The translations under genes were made by a program, and so were the position numbers. From positions 62,001 to 126,000 of the forward strand of contig MKSU01000003.1 in assembly GCA_001897375.1 (NCBI GenBank): a stretch of 64,000 nucleotides of DNA, given 5' to 3'. The stretch is from Sphingomonas sp. 67-36 (GTDB lineage: Bacteria > Pseudomonadota > Alphaproteobacteria > Sphingomonadales > Sphingomonadaceae). The notes beneath the pieces were generated by a model, which saw only the letters and a list, made by a program, of their open reading frames with translations, had not been told where the DNA came from and did not search any database. Positions 15,416 through 23,784 of this stretch are shown one piece after another. The stretch's first letter is position 1, and each line of letters opens with the position of its first letter.

Positions 15416-17734
15416 TCAGAAATTCATGCGCGCGGTGACGCCGACATAGCGTTCGGCATCGCGCGGCGTGATCTGGCGCATGAACGACGTGCCGTTCGGG
15501 ATGCGCTGGATGACGAACTGCTTGTTCGTGATGTTCTTCACGAGGAACGACAGCGCATATTTGTCGTCGGCGGTGCGCAGCGTGATGCCGGCATCCCAGA
15601 TCGCATAGGGATTCTGGTAGGAATACGGATTCTGGTTGATGTCGAAGTTCGTCTTGCTCTGATAGGTGACGGAACTGTTCAGATCGACGTTGAAGCCCTG
15701 GAGATTGAGCGGCAACCGCCAGTCCACCGTAGCCGTCCCCTTGTATTTGGGCGCGAAGGGCAGGGGCTTTCCGTTGATCGCGTCGGCGCAGGTCACCGCC
15801 GTGCCGGCGGGGCAGATGAATTTGTTGATATGCGCGTCGGTATAGTTGAACCCGCCCGACAGCGAGAAATTGTCGGTGATCGCGGCGTTGAAATCCATCT
15901 CGACGCCACGCGTCGATACGCTGCCCGCGTTGGTCAGGCGGGTGACGACCTGCCCCGCGACGATATCAAGGAAGTTTGCCTGATAATTGTCGTATTCGGC
16001 ATAGAAAGCGGCGAGGTTCAGCGTCAGGCGGCGATCGAAGAGCCGCGTCTTGAGACCGGCTTCATAGGCGTTCGATCTTTCCGGCGCGATCCGGCCGGTA
16101 TCGCGCGCCAGCATGTTGAAAAAGACGTTGAGCGCCGGCCCCTTGTAGCCGCGCGTATAGGTGGCATAGGCCATGATGTCCTGGGCGACGTCGTATTGCA
16201 GGCCGACATTGCCCGACCAGCCATGACCCTTGATCGAGCCGGCGGCGGCGAAGGCCGGACTCACGCCACTGAATGCGGTCGCCTGCGTCGACGTGCGGGC
16301 GAAATCGAAGCCAACCTTGTCCTCGGTATAGCGCACCCCGAGAATGCCGCGGAAGGCATGGGTGAAGTTGAGCGTGCCCTGCCCGAAGCCGGCATAGCTC
16401 GTCAGCGTCGTGGTGAAATTGGCATTGCCCTGATTCGTCGCATATGTGGATGACCCTGCCGCGCATGGCGTCAATCCGTTGACGGTCGGCAGCGTCGAGG
16501 CGGTGCACGCGGTCACGGTGCGGTTGAAGAAATCGACCTCCTTCGTGTGGTAATAATAGAGGCCCGCCACATATTCGAAGAATTGCGGGTTCGTCGATGC
16601 AATGCGCAATTCCTGCGTGAACTGGTCGAACTTCAGATCGCCGCGATCATGCGAAAGAACGTCGCCCGTCGCGATGCCGGTGTTGACATAAGAGGGGGCG
16701 TCCGAGCGGAAATCGCCATCGCGGACCTGATAATTATACCAATGGCGATATGCGGTGATCGAGGTCAGCGTCGCGCCGCCGAGGCGAAGGTCGATCTGGC
16801 CGGAAACGCCACCGTTCTTGTCCTTGGTATAGGGATCAAGATCATTGTCGATGTCCTTGTTGCTTCCGTTGAGCTTCAATGGAGCAAGGCTCGGAATGAA
16901 CACGGCGTTGTTGAACGCAGAGGGGAAGACCGTGCCGATGCTGTCGGCGTAACCATTGTCGCTGTTCTCCGAATAATCGGCGATCAGCGTGATCTTCAGG
17001 GTGTCGGTCGGGTCGGCGATCAGCTTGCCGCGCAGGCCCCAATGTTCGTATCCGTTGATCTTGTGGTTGTTGTATACGTTGCGGCCGTTGCCATCATATT
17101 TCGACCAGAAGCCGGTGATCGACGCCTTGACGCCGTTCGCGATCGGCCCGCCGACGCTGCCGCGGATGCGATATTCGTTGCCCTCGTACCACGCCGCATC
17201 GACATAGCCGCCCAGCGTGTCGCCGGGGCTGCGCGTGACGATGTTGATCACGCCGGCTGAGGCGTTCTTGCCGAACAGGCTGCCTTGCGGGCCGCGCAGC
17301 ACCTCGATGCGCTCGACATCCAGGAAGTCAGAGGTCTGCTGGCCGGTGCGCGCATAGACGACGCCATCGATCACGGTGGAAACCGAGGGCTCGACGCCCG
17401 ACGAGAAGGAGATGGTGCCGACGCCGCGGATCGAAAGCCCCGAGTCCTTGTTGGTGTTGCCCTTGCGGAAGGTCAGCGTCGGGACGCGCTGGAACAATTG
17501 CTCGGCGGAATTGATGTTCGCGCGTTCGAGCTGATCGCCCGACACGACCGAGATGGCGACGGGCACGTCCTGCAAATTCTGCTCGCGCTTCTGCGCGGTG
17601 ACGATGATGTCGTTGCTCGCGAACGGATGGGATTCGGCGCCGCTCTCCTGCGCCCGCGCCGGCGCGGCGGCGATCAGAGCGGTGGCCATCGTGGTCGAAA
17701 GCGCCAGAAATGCCTTATATGCCGTTGTCTTCAT
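15416..17734 (-). CDS. TonB-dependent outer-membrane receptor
   Basis: This 772-residue receptor has a signal peptide (MKTTAYKAFLALSTTMATA...ARAQ). A TonB-box-like DIIVTAQKREQNLQDVPVA is followed by the plug (VFDGVVYARTG-type region, GPQGSLFGKNASAGVINIVTRSP) and a 22-strand barrel ending in RYVGVTARMNF with a terminal Phe. The start is ATG 17734, chosen for GGGGAGG upstream and the signal peptide; the longer frame to 17842 is not coding. It lies upstream of the ligase and SQase genes on the same strand. It is the likely outer-membrane uptake route for the glycoside or lipid fragment used by this locus. Confidence 0.9.
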   Translation of the reverse strand: MKTTAYKAFLALSTTMATALIAAAPARAQESGAESHPFASNDIIVTAQKREQNLQDVPVAISVVSGDQLERANINSAEQLFQRVPTLTFRKGNTNKDSGLSIRGVGTISFSSGVEPSVSTVIDGVVYARTGQQTSDFLDVERIEVLRGPQGSLFGKNASAGVINIVTRSPGDTLGGYVDAAWYEGNEYRIRGSVGGPIANGVKASITGFWSKYDGNGRNVYNNHKINGYEHWGLRGKLIADPTDTLKITLIADYSENSDNGYADSIGTVFPSAFNNAVFIPSLAPLKLNGSNKDIDNDLDPYTKDKNGGVSGQIDLRLGGATLTSITAYRHWYNYQVRDGDFRSDAPSYVNTGIATGDVLSHDRGDLKFDQFTQELRIASTNPQFFEYVAGLYYYHTKEVDFFNRTVTACTASTLPTVNGLTPCAAGSSTYATNQGNANFTTTLTSYAGFGQGTLNFTHAFRGILGVRYTEDKVGFDFARTSTQATAFSGVSPAFAAAGSIKGHGWSGNVGLQYDVAQDIMAYATYTRGYKGPALNVFFNMLARDTGRIAPERSNAYEAGLKTRLFDRRLTLNLAAFYAEYDNYQANFLDIVAGQVVTRLTNAGSVSTRGVEMDFNAAITDNFSLSGGFNYTDAHINKFICPAGTAVTCADAINGKPLPFAPKYKGTATVDWRLPLNLQGFNVDLNSSVTYQSKTNFDINQNPYSYQNPYAIWDAGITLRTADDKYALSFLVKNITNKQFVIQRIPNGTSFMRQITPRDAERYVGVTARMNF

Positions 17735-17757
17735 TGAAGATCCTCCCCTTATCGTCC

Positions 17758-17776
17758 GGCGGATCAGACGTCCGCC
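17758..17776. other. Stem-loop in the TBDR leader
   Basis: GGCGGA and TCCGCC flank a 7-nt loop just upstream of the TBDR ribosome site. It could affect translation, but the evidence is symmetry only. The rest of the 17735-17915 gap shows no gene. Confidence 0.3.
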
Positions 17777-17915
17777 TGGGCAATGAAAGCGTGATGCGTC
17801 CGCGCTTTTGCCGTCGAAGAACGATCGGCCAGTCAGCGGCATCCCACCGGGGAAGGAATGCGCGTCAAAATTATCGCAGTCTAATAGAGAATTGTCGTGA
17901 TATTATGTCCAAATG

Positions 17916-18839
17916 CTATGACTTGGAGGATACGACATTCTGGACATGCGCGAGGCACGCCGCCGTTTCGCGCCGCACGTCTTCGCTCAGCCAGGCGACG
18001 ATTTCAGGGGTGGGGCCGATGTCGGGTTCGAGCAGCGCGAAATCGAGATAGACCGGTGGCGCGATCGGGCGGATCGCGACGCCCAGGCGGTGAAACAGCG
18101 GCGCGCTGAACGGCTCGGCGATCGACACGCCAAGCCCGGCTTCGACGAACGCATATAATATCTGCGAATGCTGTGTCTCCAGCCGCCGCGACACGGGGAT
18201 GCCCGAATCCGCAAGCGCGGAGTCGATCCCGTTCCACAGCGCGTCGGCCTCATGCATCGGGCCGATGAATTCCTCGCCCGCCAGATCCTCGACCGCCAGA
18301 TGCGGGCGGGTGGCGAGATGGTGGTTCGCGGGAAGGATGCAGATATATTCGGCGCGCGCGAGCAATGTCGAGCGGACGCCTTCGCGCCCTTGCGTATCGA
18401 CGCCGATGCCGAGATCCGCCTGACCGAGAAAGATGCGTTCCTCGATCGCGCGCTGGCCGAGCGATTCCACGGTGACCTTGATGTCGGGATAGAGGATGCG
18501 GAAACGAGCGATCACCGCCGGCAGAACCGACATCGCGACCGCCGCGAGCGCGGCGATCCGCACCGTCCCCACCGGATGGGCGCGAATGCGCCGCGCCGCC
18601 TGATCCAGCAGGTCGAGGCCGGCATAACTTCGCCGCACCGCTTCATAGAGCGCTTGCGCCTGCGCGGTGGGATGCACGCGCGCGCCGCGCCGGTCGAACA
18701 GGCGGAAGCCTACCGCGCGCTCCATATCGGCGATCAGCCGGCTGACCGACGGTTGGCTGATGTTGAGCATCGACGCGGCGGCGGTGATGCCTCCGCTCAT
18801 CATCACGGCGCGAAACGCCTCCACCTGCCTCATTCGCAT
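17916..18839 (-). CDS. LysR-family transcriptional regulator
   Basis: A LysR HTH (MRMRQVEAFRAVMMSGGITAAASMLNISQPSVSRLI) is followed by a substrate-binding domain, 307 residues in all. It is divergent from the PhyH dioxygenase gene and lies upstream of the TBDR on the same strand. It is a candidate regulator of the dioxygenase/sulfite dehydrogenase operon and possibly of the TBDR. The HTH resembles regulators of opine and amino-acid type, but the ligand cannot be told. Confidence 0.87.
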   Translation of the reverse strand: MRMRQVEAFRAVMMSGGITAAASMLNISQPSVSRLIADMERAVGFRLFDRRGARVHPTAQAQALYEAVRRSYAGLDLLDQAARRIRAHPVGTVRIAALAAVAMSVLPAVIARFRILYPDIKVTVESLGQRAIEERIFLGQADLGIGVDTQGREGVRSTLLARAEYICILPANHHLATRPHLAVEDLAGEEFIGPMHEADALWNGIDSALADSGIPVSRRLETQHSQILYAFVEAGLGVSIAEPFSAPLFHRLGVAIRPIAPPVYLDFALLEPDIGPTPEIVAWLSEDVRRETAACLAHVQNVVSSKS

Positions 18840-18842
18840 AGG

Positions 18843-18861
18843 CCATAGTATAGCCGTATGG
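18843..18861. promoter_or_regulatory. LysR-type dyad in lysR/phyH intergenic region
   Basis: CCATA and TATGG flank nine bases immediately upstream of the LysR start, in the divergent promoter shared with the dioxygenase gene. Position and symmetry suit a LysR site. The direct repeat GGATAC nearby (about 18867 and 18881) may belong to the promoter. Confidence 0.35.
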
Positions 18862-18942
18862 CTGCTGGATACAATTCGATTGGATACGATGAACGGGATT
18901 TGCGAAACCGGTGCGAACCAAAGGTGCGAGAGAGAGGATAGG

Positions 18943-19707
18943 ATGGATTTTTCGGCTCAGCGCGAACAGTTCGCGACCGAAGGCTATGCGGTGTTCGAAC
19001 GCATCCTCGAAGGCCCGCTGCTCGATCTTCTGCGCGAGGAATGCGGCCACGTGATCGAGCGCGAGGATGCCCGCCTCGATGCGCTCGGCGTCGAGGTCGA
19101 CGGGATCAGCCACAAGGGCAAGCGCTATTTCGCGGGCGAATGCCAGCGCAGGCGACCGGACTTGCGCAAGATGCTGTTCAGCGAGACGATGGCCGAAATC
19201 TGCCGCGCCACGCTCGGCGACGACGCCTATTTCTTCTACGACCAATATGTCGTGAAGGGCGCGGACAAGGGGATGCCGTTCAGCTGGCATCAGGATTCAG
19301 GCTATGTCGTGGGCAATGGCGGGCCGGTCGATCACAAGCCGTACCTGACGTGCTGGTGCGCGCTCGACGATACGACGGTCGCGAACGGCACGGTGCGCAT
19401 CATGCCTTTCTCGCAGGCGCCTGAAACCCGCGACGGCATCGTTCCACACCTCCGGCAGCCGGGGAGCAACGATCTCGTCGGCTATACCGGCGACGGCGAG
19501 GGCGTGACGGTCGAGGTGCCGGCGGGCAGCATCGTCGCCTTTTCGAGCCTCGCGCTCCACGCCACGGGATCGAATTCGACCCCGAACATGCGGCGCGTTT
19601 ATCTGGCGCAATATTCGCCCGAGCCGATACTCAATCCCGGCACTCGCCATCTCCGGCGCAATGCCATCGCTTTCCTGCGCGGCGGCACGCAGGTGACGTT
19701 TAACTGA
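18943..19707 (+). CDS. Phytanoyl-CoA dioxygenase (PhyH) family 2-oxoglutarate/Fe(II) enzyme
   Basis: This 254-residue protein has the iron facial triad of the family: His116 and Asp118 in SWHQDSGY, and a distal His206 in LALHATGSNST. An arginine follows (Arg217/218 in NMRRVYLAQYSP) for 2-oxoglutarate. The ATG at 18943 has GAGAGG upstream. It lies immediately before a SorAB-like sulfite dehydrogenase pair. Such enzymes hydroxylate carbon next to a leaving group. A 2-oxoglutarate-dependent sulfoquinovose dioxygenase (SqoD) has been reported elsewhere, so this may be an alternative C-S cleaving enzyme. I cannot tell whether it is homologous to SqoD at subfamily level. Confidence 0.82.
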   Translation: MDFSAQREQFATEGYAVFERILEGPLLDLLREECGHVIEREDARLDALGVEVDGISHKGKRYFAGECQRRRPDLRKMLFSETMAEICRATLGDDAYFFYDQYVVKGADKGMPFSWHQDSGYVVGNGGPVDHKPYLTCWCALDDTTVANGTVRIMPFSQAPETRDGIVPHLRQPGSNDLVGYTGDGEGVTVEVPAGSIVAFSSLALHATGSNSTPNMRRVYLAQYSPEPILNPGTRHLRRNAIAFLRGGTQVTFN

Positions 19708-19789
19708 TTTCGGGAATGCCGTCGGATCGATCGCCCGTATCGCTACCCGCATCTTTACGTGCGTTACGCGGCGCGGCGGAGAATATGTT

Positions 19790-21067
19790 ATGCCCGCCGC
19801 CGGGCAGCGTGCCGCCGGAGATGGGACGGAGGATATGGACGAATTCGACGCAATTCTGGCTAGCGCTCTGGTCCGGCGCAGGTTTCTGGCGTCGGGCGTA
19901 GCGACGCTGGCGGGCGGCGCGATCGCCCGCGCGGCAGGAGCCTTCACCCGGCCCGCGCCCGATGCAGGGCTGACCGGGCGTCTGACCAGTGCCTCATTCC
20001 CGCAAAAGGGCGCGATGATCGTCCAGCGCAACCGCCCGCCGCTGCTCGAAACCCCGATGGAGGTTTTCAACGAAACGATCTTTACGCCCAACGATCGCTT
20101 CTTCGTCCGCTGGCATTGGGCGGATATTCCGCTCGACGTCGATATCGCGAATTTTCGCCTGACGATCGGCGGCGCGGTGAAACGCCCGCTCGCGCTGCGG
20201 CTCGACCAGCTGCTCAGGATGCCGCGGATATCCTATGCGGCGGTCAATCAATGCTCGGGCAATAGTCGTGCCTTGTTCGAGCCGCGGGTCCCCGGCGCGC
20301 AATGGGCGCACGGTGCGATGGGCAATGCGCGTTGGGAGGGCGTGCCGCTCCGCCACCTGCTTGACCTTGCCGGGATCGATCCGACGGCGGCGCGCGTCCG
20401 CTTCGGCGGGCTCGACAAGCCGCTTACCGCGGTCGATCCGTTCAGGAAGTCGCTCGCCGCGCCGCATGCGATGGACGGCGAGGTCATGGTCGCGTTCGCG
20501 ATGAACGGCGAACAATTGCCGATGCTCAACGGCTTTCCGTTGCGTCTGATCGTCCCCGGCTGGTTTTCGACCTATTGGGTCAAGGCGCTCGACAGCATCG
20601 AAGTGCTGACCGGACCGGACGACAATTACTGGATGGCCAAGGCCTATCAGATTCCCGCCACGCCGCACGCCAATGTCGTCCCGGGCACCAAGGAATTTCC
20701 CAAGACGCCGATCAGCATCATGCCGCCGCGATCATGGATCACCAACGTCAAGGATGGAGATACTTTGCCCTATCGTTCGCGGATCGGGATCAGCGGGATC
20801 GCGCTGGGCGGCGACCAGGGCGTCGCGCGGGTTGACCTCTCGATCGACGGCGGCAAAAGCTGGATCGCGACGCGCCTCGGCGCCGACGAGGGGCGGTACA
20901 GCTTTCGCCGCTTCTCCGTGGTCATTCCCGTTCCGGCGCGCGGCACAATGGCGATCATGTCGCGCTGTACCAATGCGAAAGGTGAGGCGCAGCCGATGAC
21001 GCCCAACTGGAATCCGGGCGGTTTCATGCGCAATTGCGTCGAAGCCTGCACGGTCCGGCTGGTATGA
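19790..21067 (+). CDS. Sulfite dehydrogenase molybdopterin subunit (SorA-like)
   Basis: This sulfite-oxidase-family molybdoenzyme has 425 residues, and its Tat-type signal contains RRRFLASGVATLAGGA. The molybdenum-ligating Cys155 lies in NQCSGNSR. LIVPGWFSTYWVKALDSIEVL and a C-terminal dimerisation domain (ISGIALGGDQGVARVDLSIDGGKSW) follow. The ATG at 19790 has GGAG 8 nt away; the ATG at 19835 is the alternative, with GGAGG but only 2 nt spacing. Its stop overlaps the start of the cytochrome gene (ATGA). It oxidises sulfite to sulfate in the periplasm, passing electrons to the c-type cytochrome. It is the natural sink for sulfite released by the desulfonating enzymes upstream. Confidence 0.87.
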   Translation: MPAAGQRAAGDGTEDMDEFDAILASALVRRRFLASGVATLAGGAIARAAGAFTRPAPDAGLTGRLTSASFPQKGAMIVQRNRPPLLETPMEVFNETIFTPNDRFFVRWHWADIPLDVDIANFRLTIGGAVKRPLALRLDQLLRMPRISYAAVNQCSGNSRALFEPRVPGAQWAHGAMGNARWEGVPLRHLLDLAGIDPTAARVRFGGLDKPLTAVDPFRKSLAAPHAMDGEVMVAFAMNGEQLPMLNGFPLRLIVPGWFSTYWVKALDSIEVLTGPDDNYWMAKAYQIPATPHANVVPGTKEFPKTPISIMPPRSWITNVKDGDTLPYRSRIGISGIALGGDQGVARVDLSIDGGKSWIATRLGADEGRYSFRRFSVVIPVPARGTMAIMSRCTNAKGEAQPMTPNWNPGGFMRNCVEACTVRLV

Positions 21068-21441
21068 CGATCCTCATCAGCGCCCGCATCGCCACCATCG
21101 CCGCGCTCGCGATCGGCACGCTGGCTGCCTGTTCGCCCGATCAGGCCGCGGACAACCGGCAGCAGACCAGGCTCGCCACGCTTCATTCGACGAGCATCAC
21201 GCTGCCGGAGGATGACCAGACCTTTGGCGACGGCGCGGCGCTCGCGCCGCTCAATGCGCATTGTCTCGCCTGCCATTCGGCCACGATGGTGCTGTATCAG
21301 CCGCGCCTGACGGCGGCGCAGTGGCAGGCGATCGTCGACAAGATGCGCGACGCTTATGGCGCGCCTATCCCCGCCGGTCAGGCGCCGGCGCTCGTTGACG
21401 CGCTGATCAGCCTCCAGACCCGTCACGCCGACGGTCGGTAA
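21064..21441 (+). CDS. Cytochrome c subunit of sulfite dehydrogenase (SorB-like lipoprotein)
   Basis: This 125-residue small c-type cytochrome has one heme motif, CLACH (Cys67, Cys70, His71), and a likely distal Met in SATMVLYQPRLTAAQWQAIVDKM. The N-terminus has a lipobox LAAC (Cys23), so it is probably a periplasmic lipoprotein. The ATG at 21064 overlaps the SorA stop by 4 bp, so they are co-translated. It takes electrons from the molybdenum subunit. Confidence 0.85.
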   Translation: MTILISARIATIAALAIGTLAACSPDQAADNRQQTRLATLHSTSITLPEDDQTFGDGAALAPLNAHCLACHSATMVLYQPRLTAAQWQAIVDKMRDAYGAPIPAGQAPALVDALISLQTRHADGR

Positions 21442-21517
21442 ATTCACCACCCCCGGCGATGACAGATCGAAGCAATCCGAGGGACGTCGCGGGCATCGGC
21501 GGCGGGGCGGCGGCGCC

Positions 21518-21709
21518 GTTGACGACATCAACGTATCGAGCGAGGTTGCCGCGGAATGGTATGCGCGGGTGAAGGCACCCTCCAAACGGCTCGTCTGGTT
21601 CGAGCGCTCGGGGCATCACATCACCAGCGAGGAGCCGGGCAAGCTGCTGATCTCGCTGGTCGACTATGCCCGTCCGATCGCGGCGAAGGCGGGTGACGTT
21701 GCGCCTTGA
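21518..21709 (+). pseudogene. Alpha/beta hydrolase, C-terminal remnant
   Basis: The frame reads DDINVSSEVAAEWYARVKAP, then KRLVWFERSGHHITSEEPGK and a tail to the stop at 21707. This is the last quarter of an alpha/beta hydrolase, with the catalytic His in SGHHI. There is no start, nucleophile elbow or ribosome site upstream. It is a leftover of a deletion that now marks the edge of the sulfite dehydrogenase operon. Confidence 0.75.
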
Positions 21710-21751
21710 CGGGTGGCCGGGCGGGGGAGGGAAATCCCCCGCCCGAACGCG

Positions 21752-23575
21752 TCATGCCATGCGCGCGCGGACCAGTTGTTCCAGCACGGTGAGCGGCATC
21801 GCGCCCTTCAGCAGCACCGAATGGAAGGCGCGCGGGTCCCAGTTCGCGCCTGCCCTCGCGCGGGCCTCGTCGCGCAATTTGGTCCAGACGGTGTGGCCGA
21901 TCTTGTAGCTGCACGCCTGGCCCGGCCAGACCGTGTAGCGATCGATCTCGCCCTGGCTGCGACCGCGCGCGATGCCGGTCGTGGCGATGAGGTAATCGGT
22001 TGCCTTCTCGCGGCTCCAGCGCTTGGCGTGCATCCCCGAATCGACCACCAGCCGCGTGGCGCGGAACAGCAGCGACTGGAGATAGCCGACCTGCCCGAGC
22101 GGATCGCCCGCGAACATCCCCATTTCGTCCGCCAGTTGCTCCGAATAGAGCGCCCAGCCCTCCGAATAGCCGCTGAAGAAGCCGCGCCGGCGGATCAGCG
22201 GAATATCCTTCGATTCGAGCGCCAGCATCACCTGCAGATGGTGCCCCGGGATCGCCTCGTGGTGCGTGAGCGTGGCAAGGCCGAATTTGGGCCGGTCGAA
22301 CGTGTCGCGCAGGTTGATGTAATAGATGCCGGGGCGCGAGCCATCGAGCGAGGCATTCTGATAATAGCCGCCCGGCGCGCCGGCCTGGATCGCCGGGGGT
22401 ACGCGACGCACCTCGACCGGGGCCTTGGGGAGAGTGGCGAATTGTTCCGGCAGCCGCGGCTCCATCCGGCGGATCTGCTGATTGAGCTGTTCGAGCAGCG
22501 CGGCGCGGCCCTCGTCGGTATTCGGGAAGACCTGATCGGGCCGCTCGTTGAGCGCGACGAGCCGGGCGCCGACGGTGCCCTGCGTCATCCCCTGGGTTTT
22601 CAGGATGCCGTCGATCCGCGCGCTGATTTCCGCGACCTGCTCCAGCCCGAGCTTGTGAATCTCGTCGCCGGTCAGTTGTGCGGTGGTCGCGGCTTCGGCG
22701 GCGGCGGCGTAATAAGCGTCGCCGTCGGGGAGGCGCCACACCCCGGCGTCATGCACCGCCTTGCCGCGCAATTCCCTGATCAGCGCGCGCTGCCGATCGA
22801 GCGCCGGGAACACCTTGTCCGCCACAAGGCTTGTCGCCTGTGTCGCGCGTTCCGGCGGCAGCCCGGCCTGCTTCAGCTTTTCGGCGAAACCGGTGACGAG
22901 GCCGGTTTCGGCCGCCGGCTTGTCGCGCAGCGCGGCGAACTGCTTCAACGCCGTGTCGAGAATATAATCCGGGGCGAACACGCCCTTGCCGGCATCGATG
23001 CGCTGCTGCTCGGTCTCCTGATCGAGCACCGTGGCGAAGGCGTCGAGCCGCGCCAGATAGGCGTCGGCATCGGCCGCGTCCTTCACCCGATGCTGGGTGT
23101 CGAGGAAATCCGGGATATCCTGATAGGCGCCGGTCAGCTGGCTCAGCAGATAGGGCGAGAAGCGTCCGCCGTTCGAGCCATAGTGGAACCGCTCCTGTCC
23201 GGCGATGCTGCGTTCGAGCTGCCACGTGACGACATCGAAATCGAGCCGCGCATCCTCGCCCAGCGTCGCCGGGTCGATCGCGCGGATCGCGGCGAATTCG
23301 CTTTTGGCGCGGGTGAGATCGCGCGCGGCGTCGAGCGCGCTACGCCCTTCGAGCTGCGATTTCAGCGCGGCATTCCTGCCGGTGTCGAGGCCCAGCCGGG
23401 TGGCGCCTTCGGGATTGCTGACCAGCCGGTCGGCGAAAATCCGATCGAGCAGCGCGTGGAGCTTCGCATCGCCGCTGCCGGTTGCGGTGGTGGCGGCTGC
23501 GGCATGCGCGACGGCCGGCAGGCCAGCAGCCAGGGCGGCGATACTGGCGTGGCCAAGAAACGAGCGGCGATCCAT
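21752..23575 (-). CDS. DUF885-family exported protein
   Basis: This 607-residue protein starts with a Tat-like signal (MDRRSFLGHASIAALAAGLPAVAHA). The DUF885 hallmark HEAIPGHHLQ lies in the C-terminal half, a HExxH-like metal site, followed by EGWALYSEQLADEMG. The family is thought to be metallopeptidase-like, but its function is not established. It is convergent with the sulfite dehydrogenase side and divergent from the NHL/M23 gene. Nothing links it to SQ use. Confidence 0.85.
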   Translation of the reverse strand: MDRRSFLGHASIAALAAGLPAVAHAAAATTATGSGDAKLHALLDRIFADRLVSNPEGATRLGLDTGRNAALKSQLEGRSALDAARDLTRAKSEFAAIRAIDPATLGEDARLDFDVVTWQLERSIAGQERFHYGSNGGRFSPYLLSQLTGAYQDIPDFLDTQHRVKDAADADAYLARLDAFATVLDQETEQQRIDAGKGVFAPDYILDTALKQFAALRDKPAAETGLVTGFAEKLKQAGLPPERATQATSLVADKVFPALDRQRALIRELRGKAVHDAGVWRLPDGDAYYAAAAEAATTAQLTGDEIHKLGLEQVAEISARIDGILKTQGMTQGTVGARLVALNERPDQVFPNTDEGRAALLEQLNQQIRRMEPRLPEQFATLPKAPVEVRRVPPAIQAGAPGGYYQNASLDGSRPGIYYINLRDTFDRPKFGLATLTHHEAIPGHHLQVMLALESKDIPLIRRRGFFSGYSEGWALYSEQLADEMGMFAGDPLGQVGYLQSLLFRATRLVVDSGMHAKRWSREKATDYLIATTGIARGRSQGEIDRYTVWPGQACSYKIGHTVWTKLRDEARARAGANWDPRAFHSVLLKGAMPLTVLEQLVRARMA

Positions 23576-23784
23576 CGGTTTACTCCCCCGGGATTGATAA
23601 TCGCGCGGGGGTAAACGCGATCACCGCCCGGAGGCAATGCTCAGTGGCGGATGATGGCGGAAAACTGGTTCATCGCCACGACTCCGATATGTGCCCGGAT
23701 GGCAATTACCTCTCCGCGCACCGCATTGCCTGGACAATCTCCTGTTGAGATCGTGGTGTGGGTTGCTGCAAAGGCGCGCGCCTG

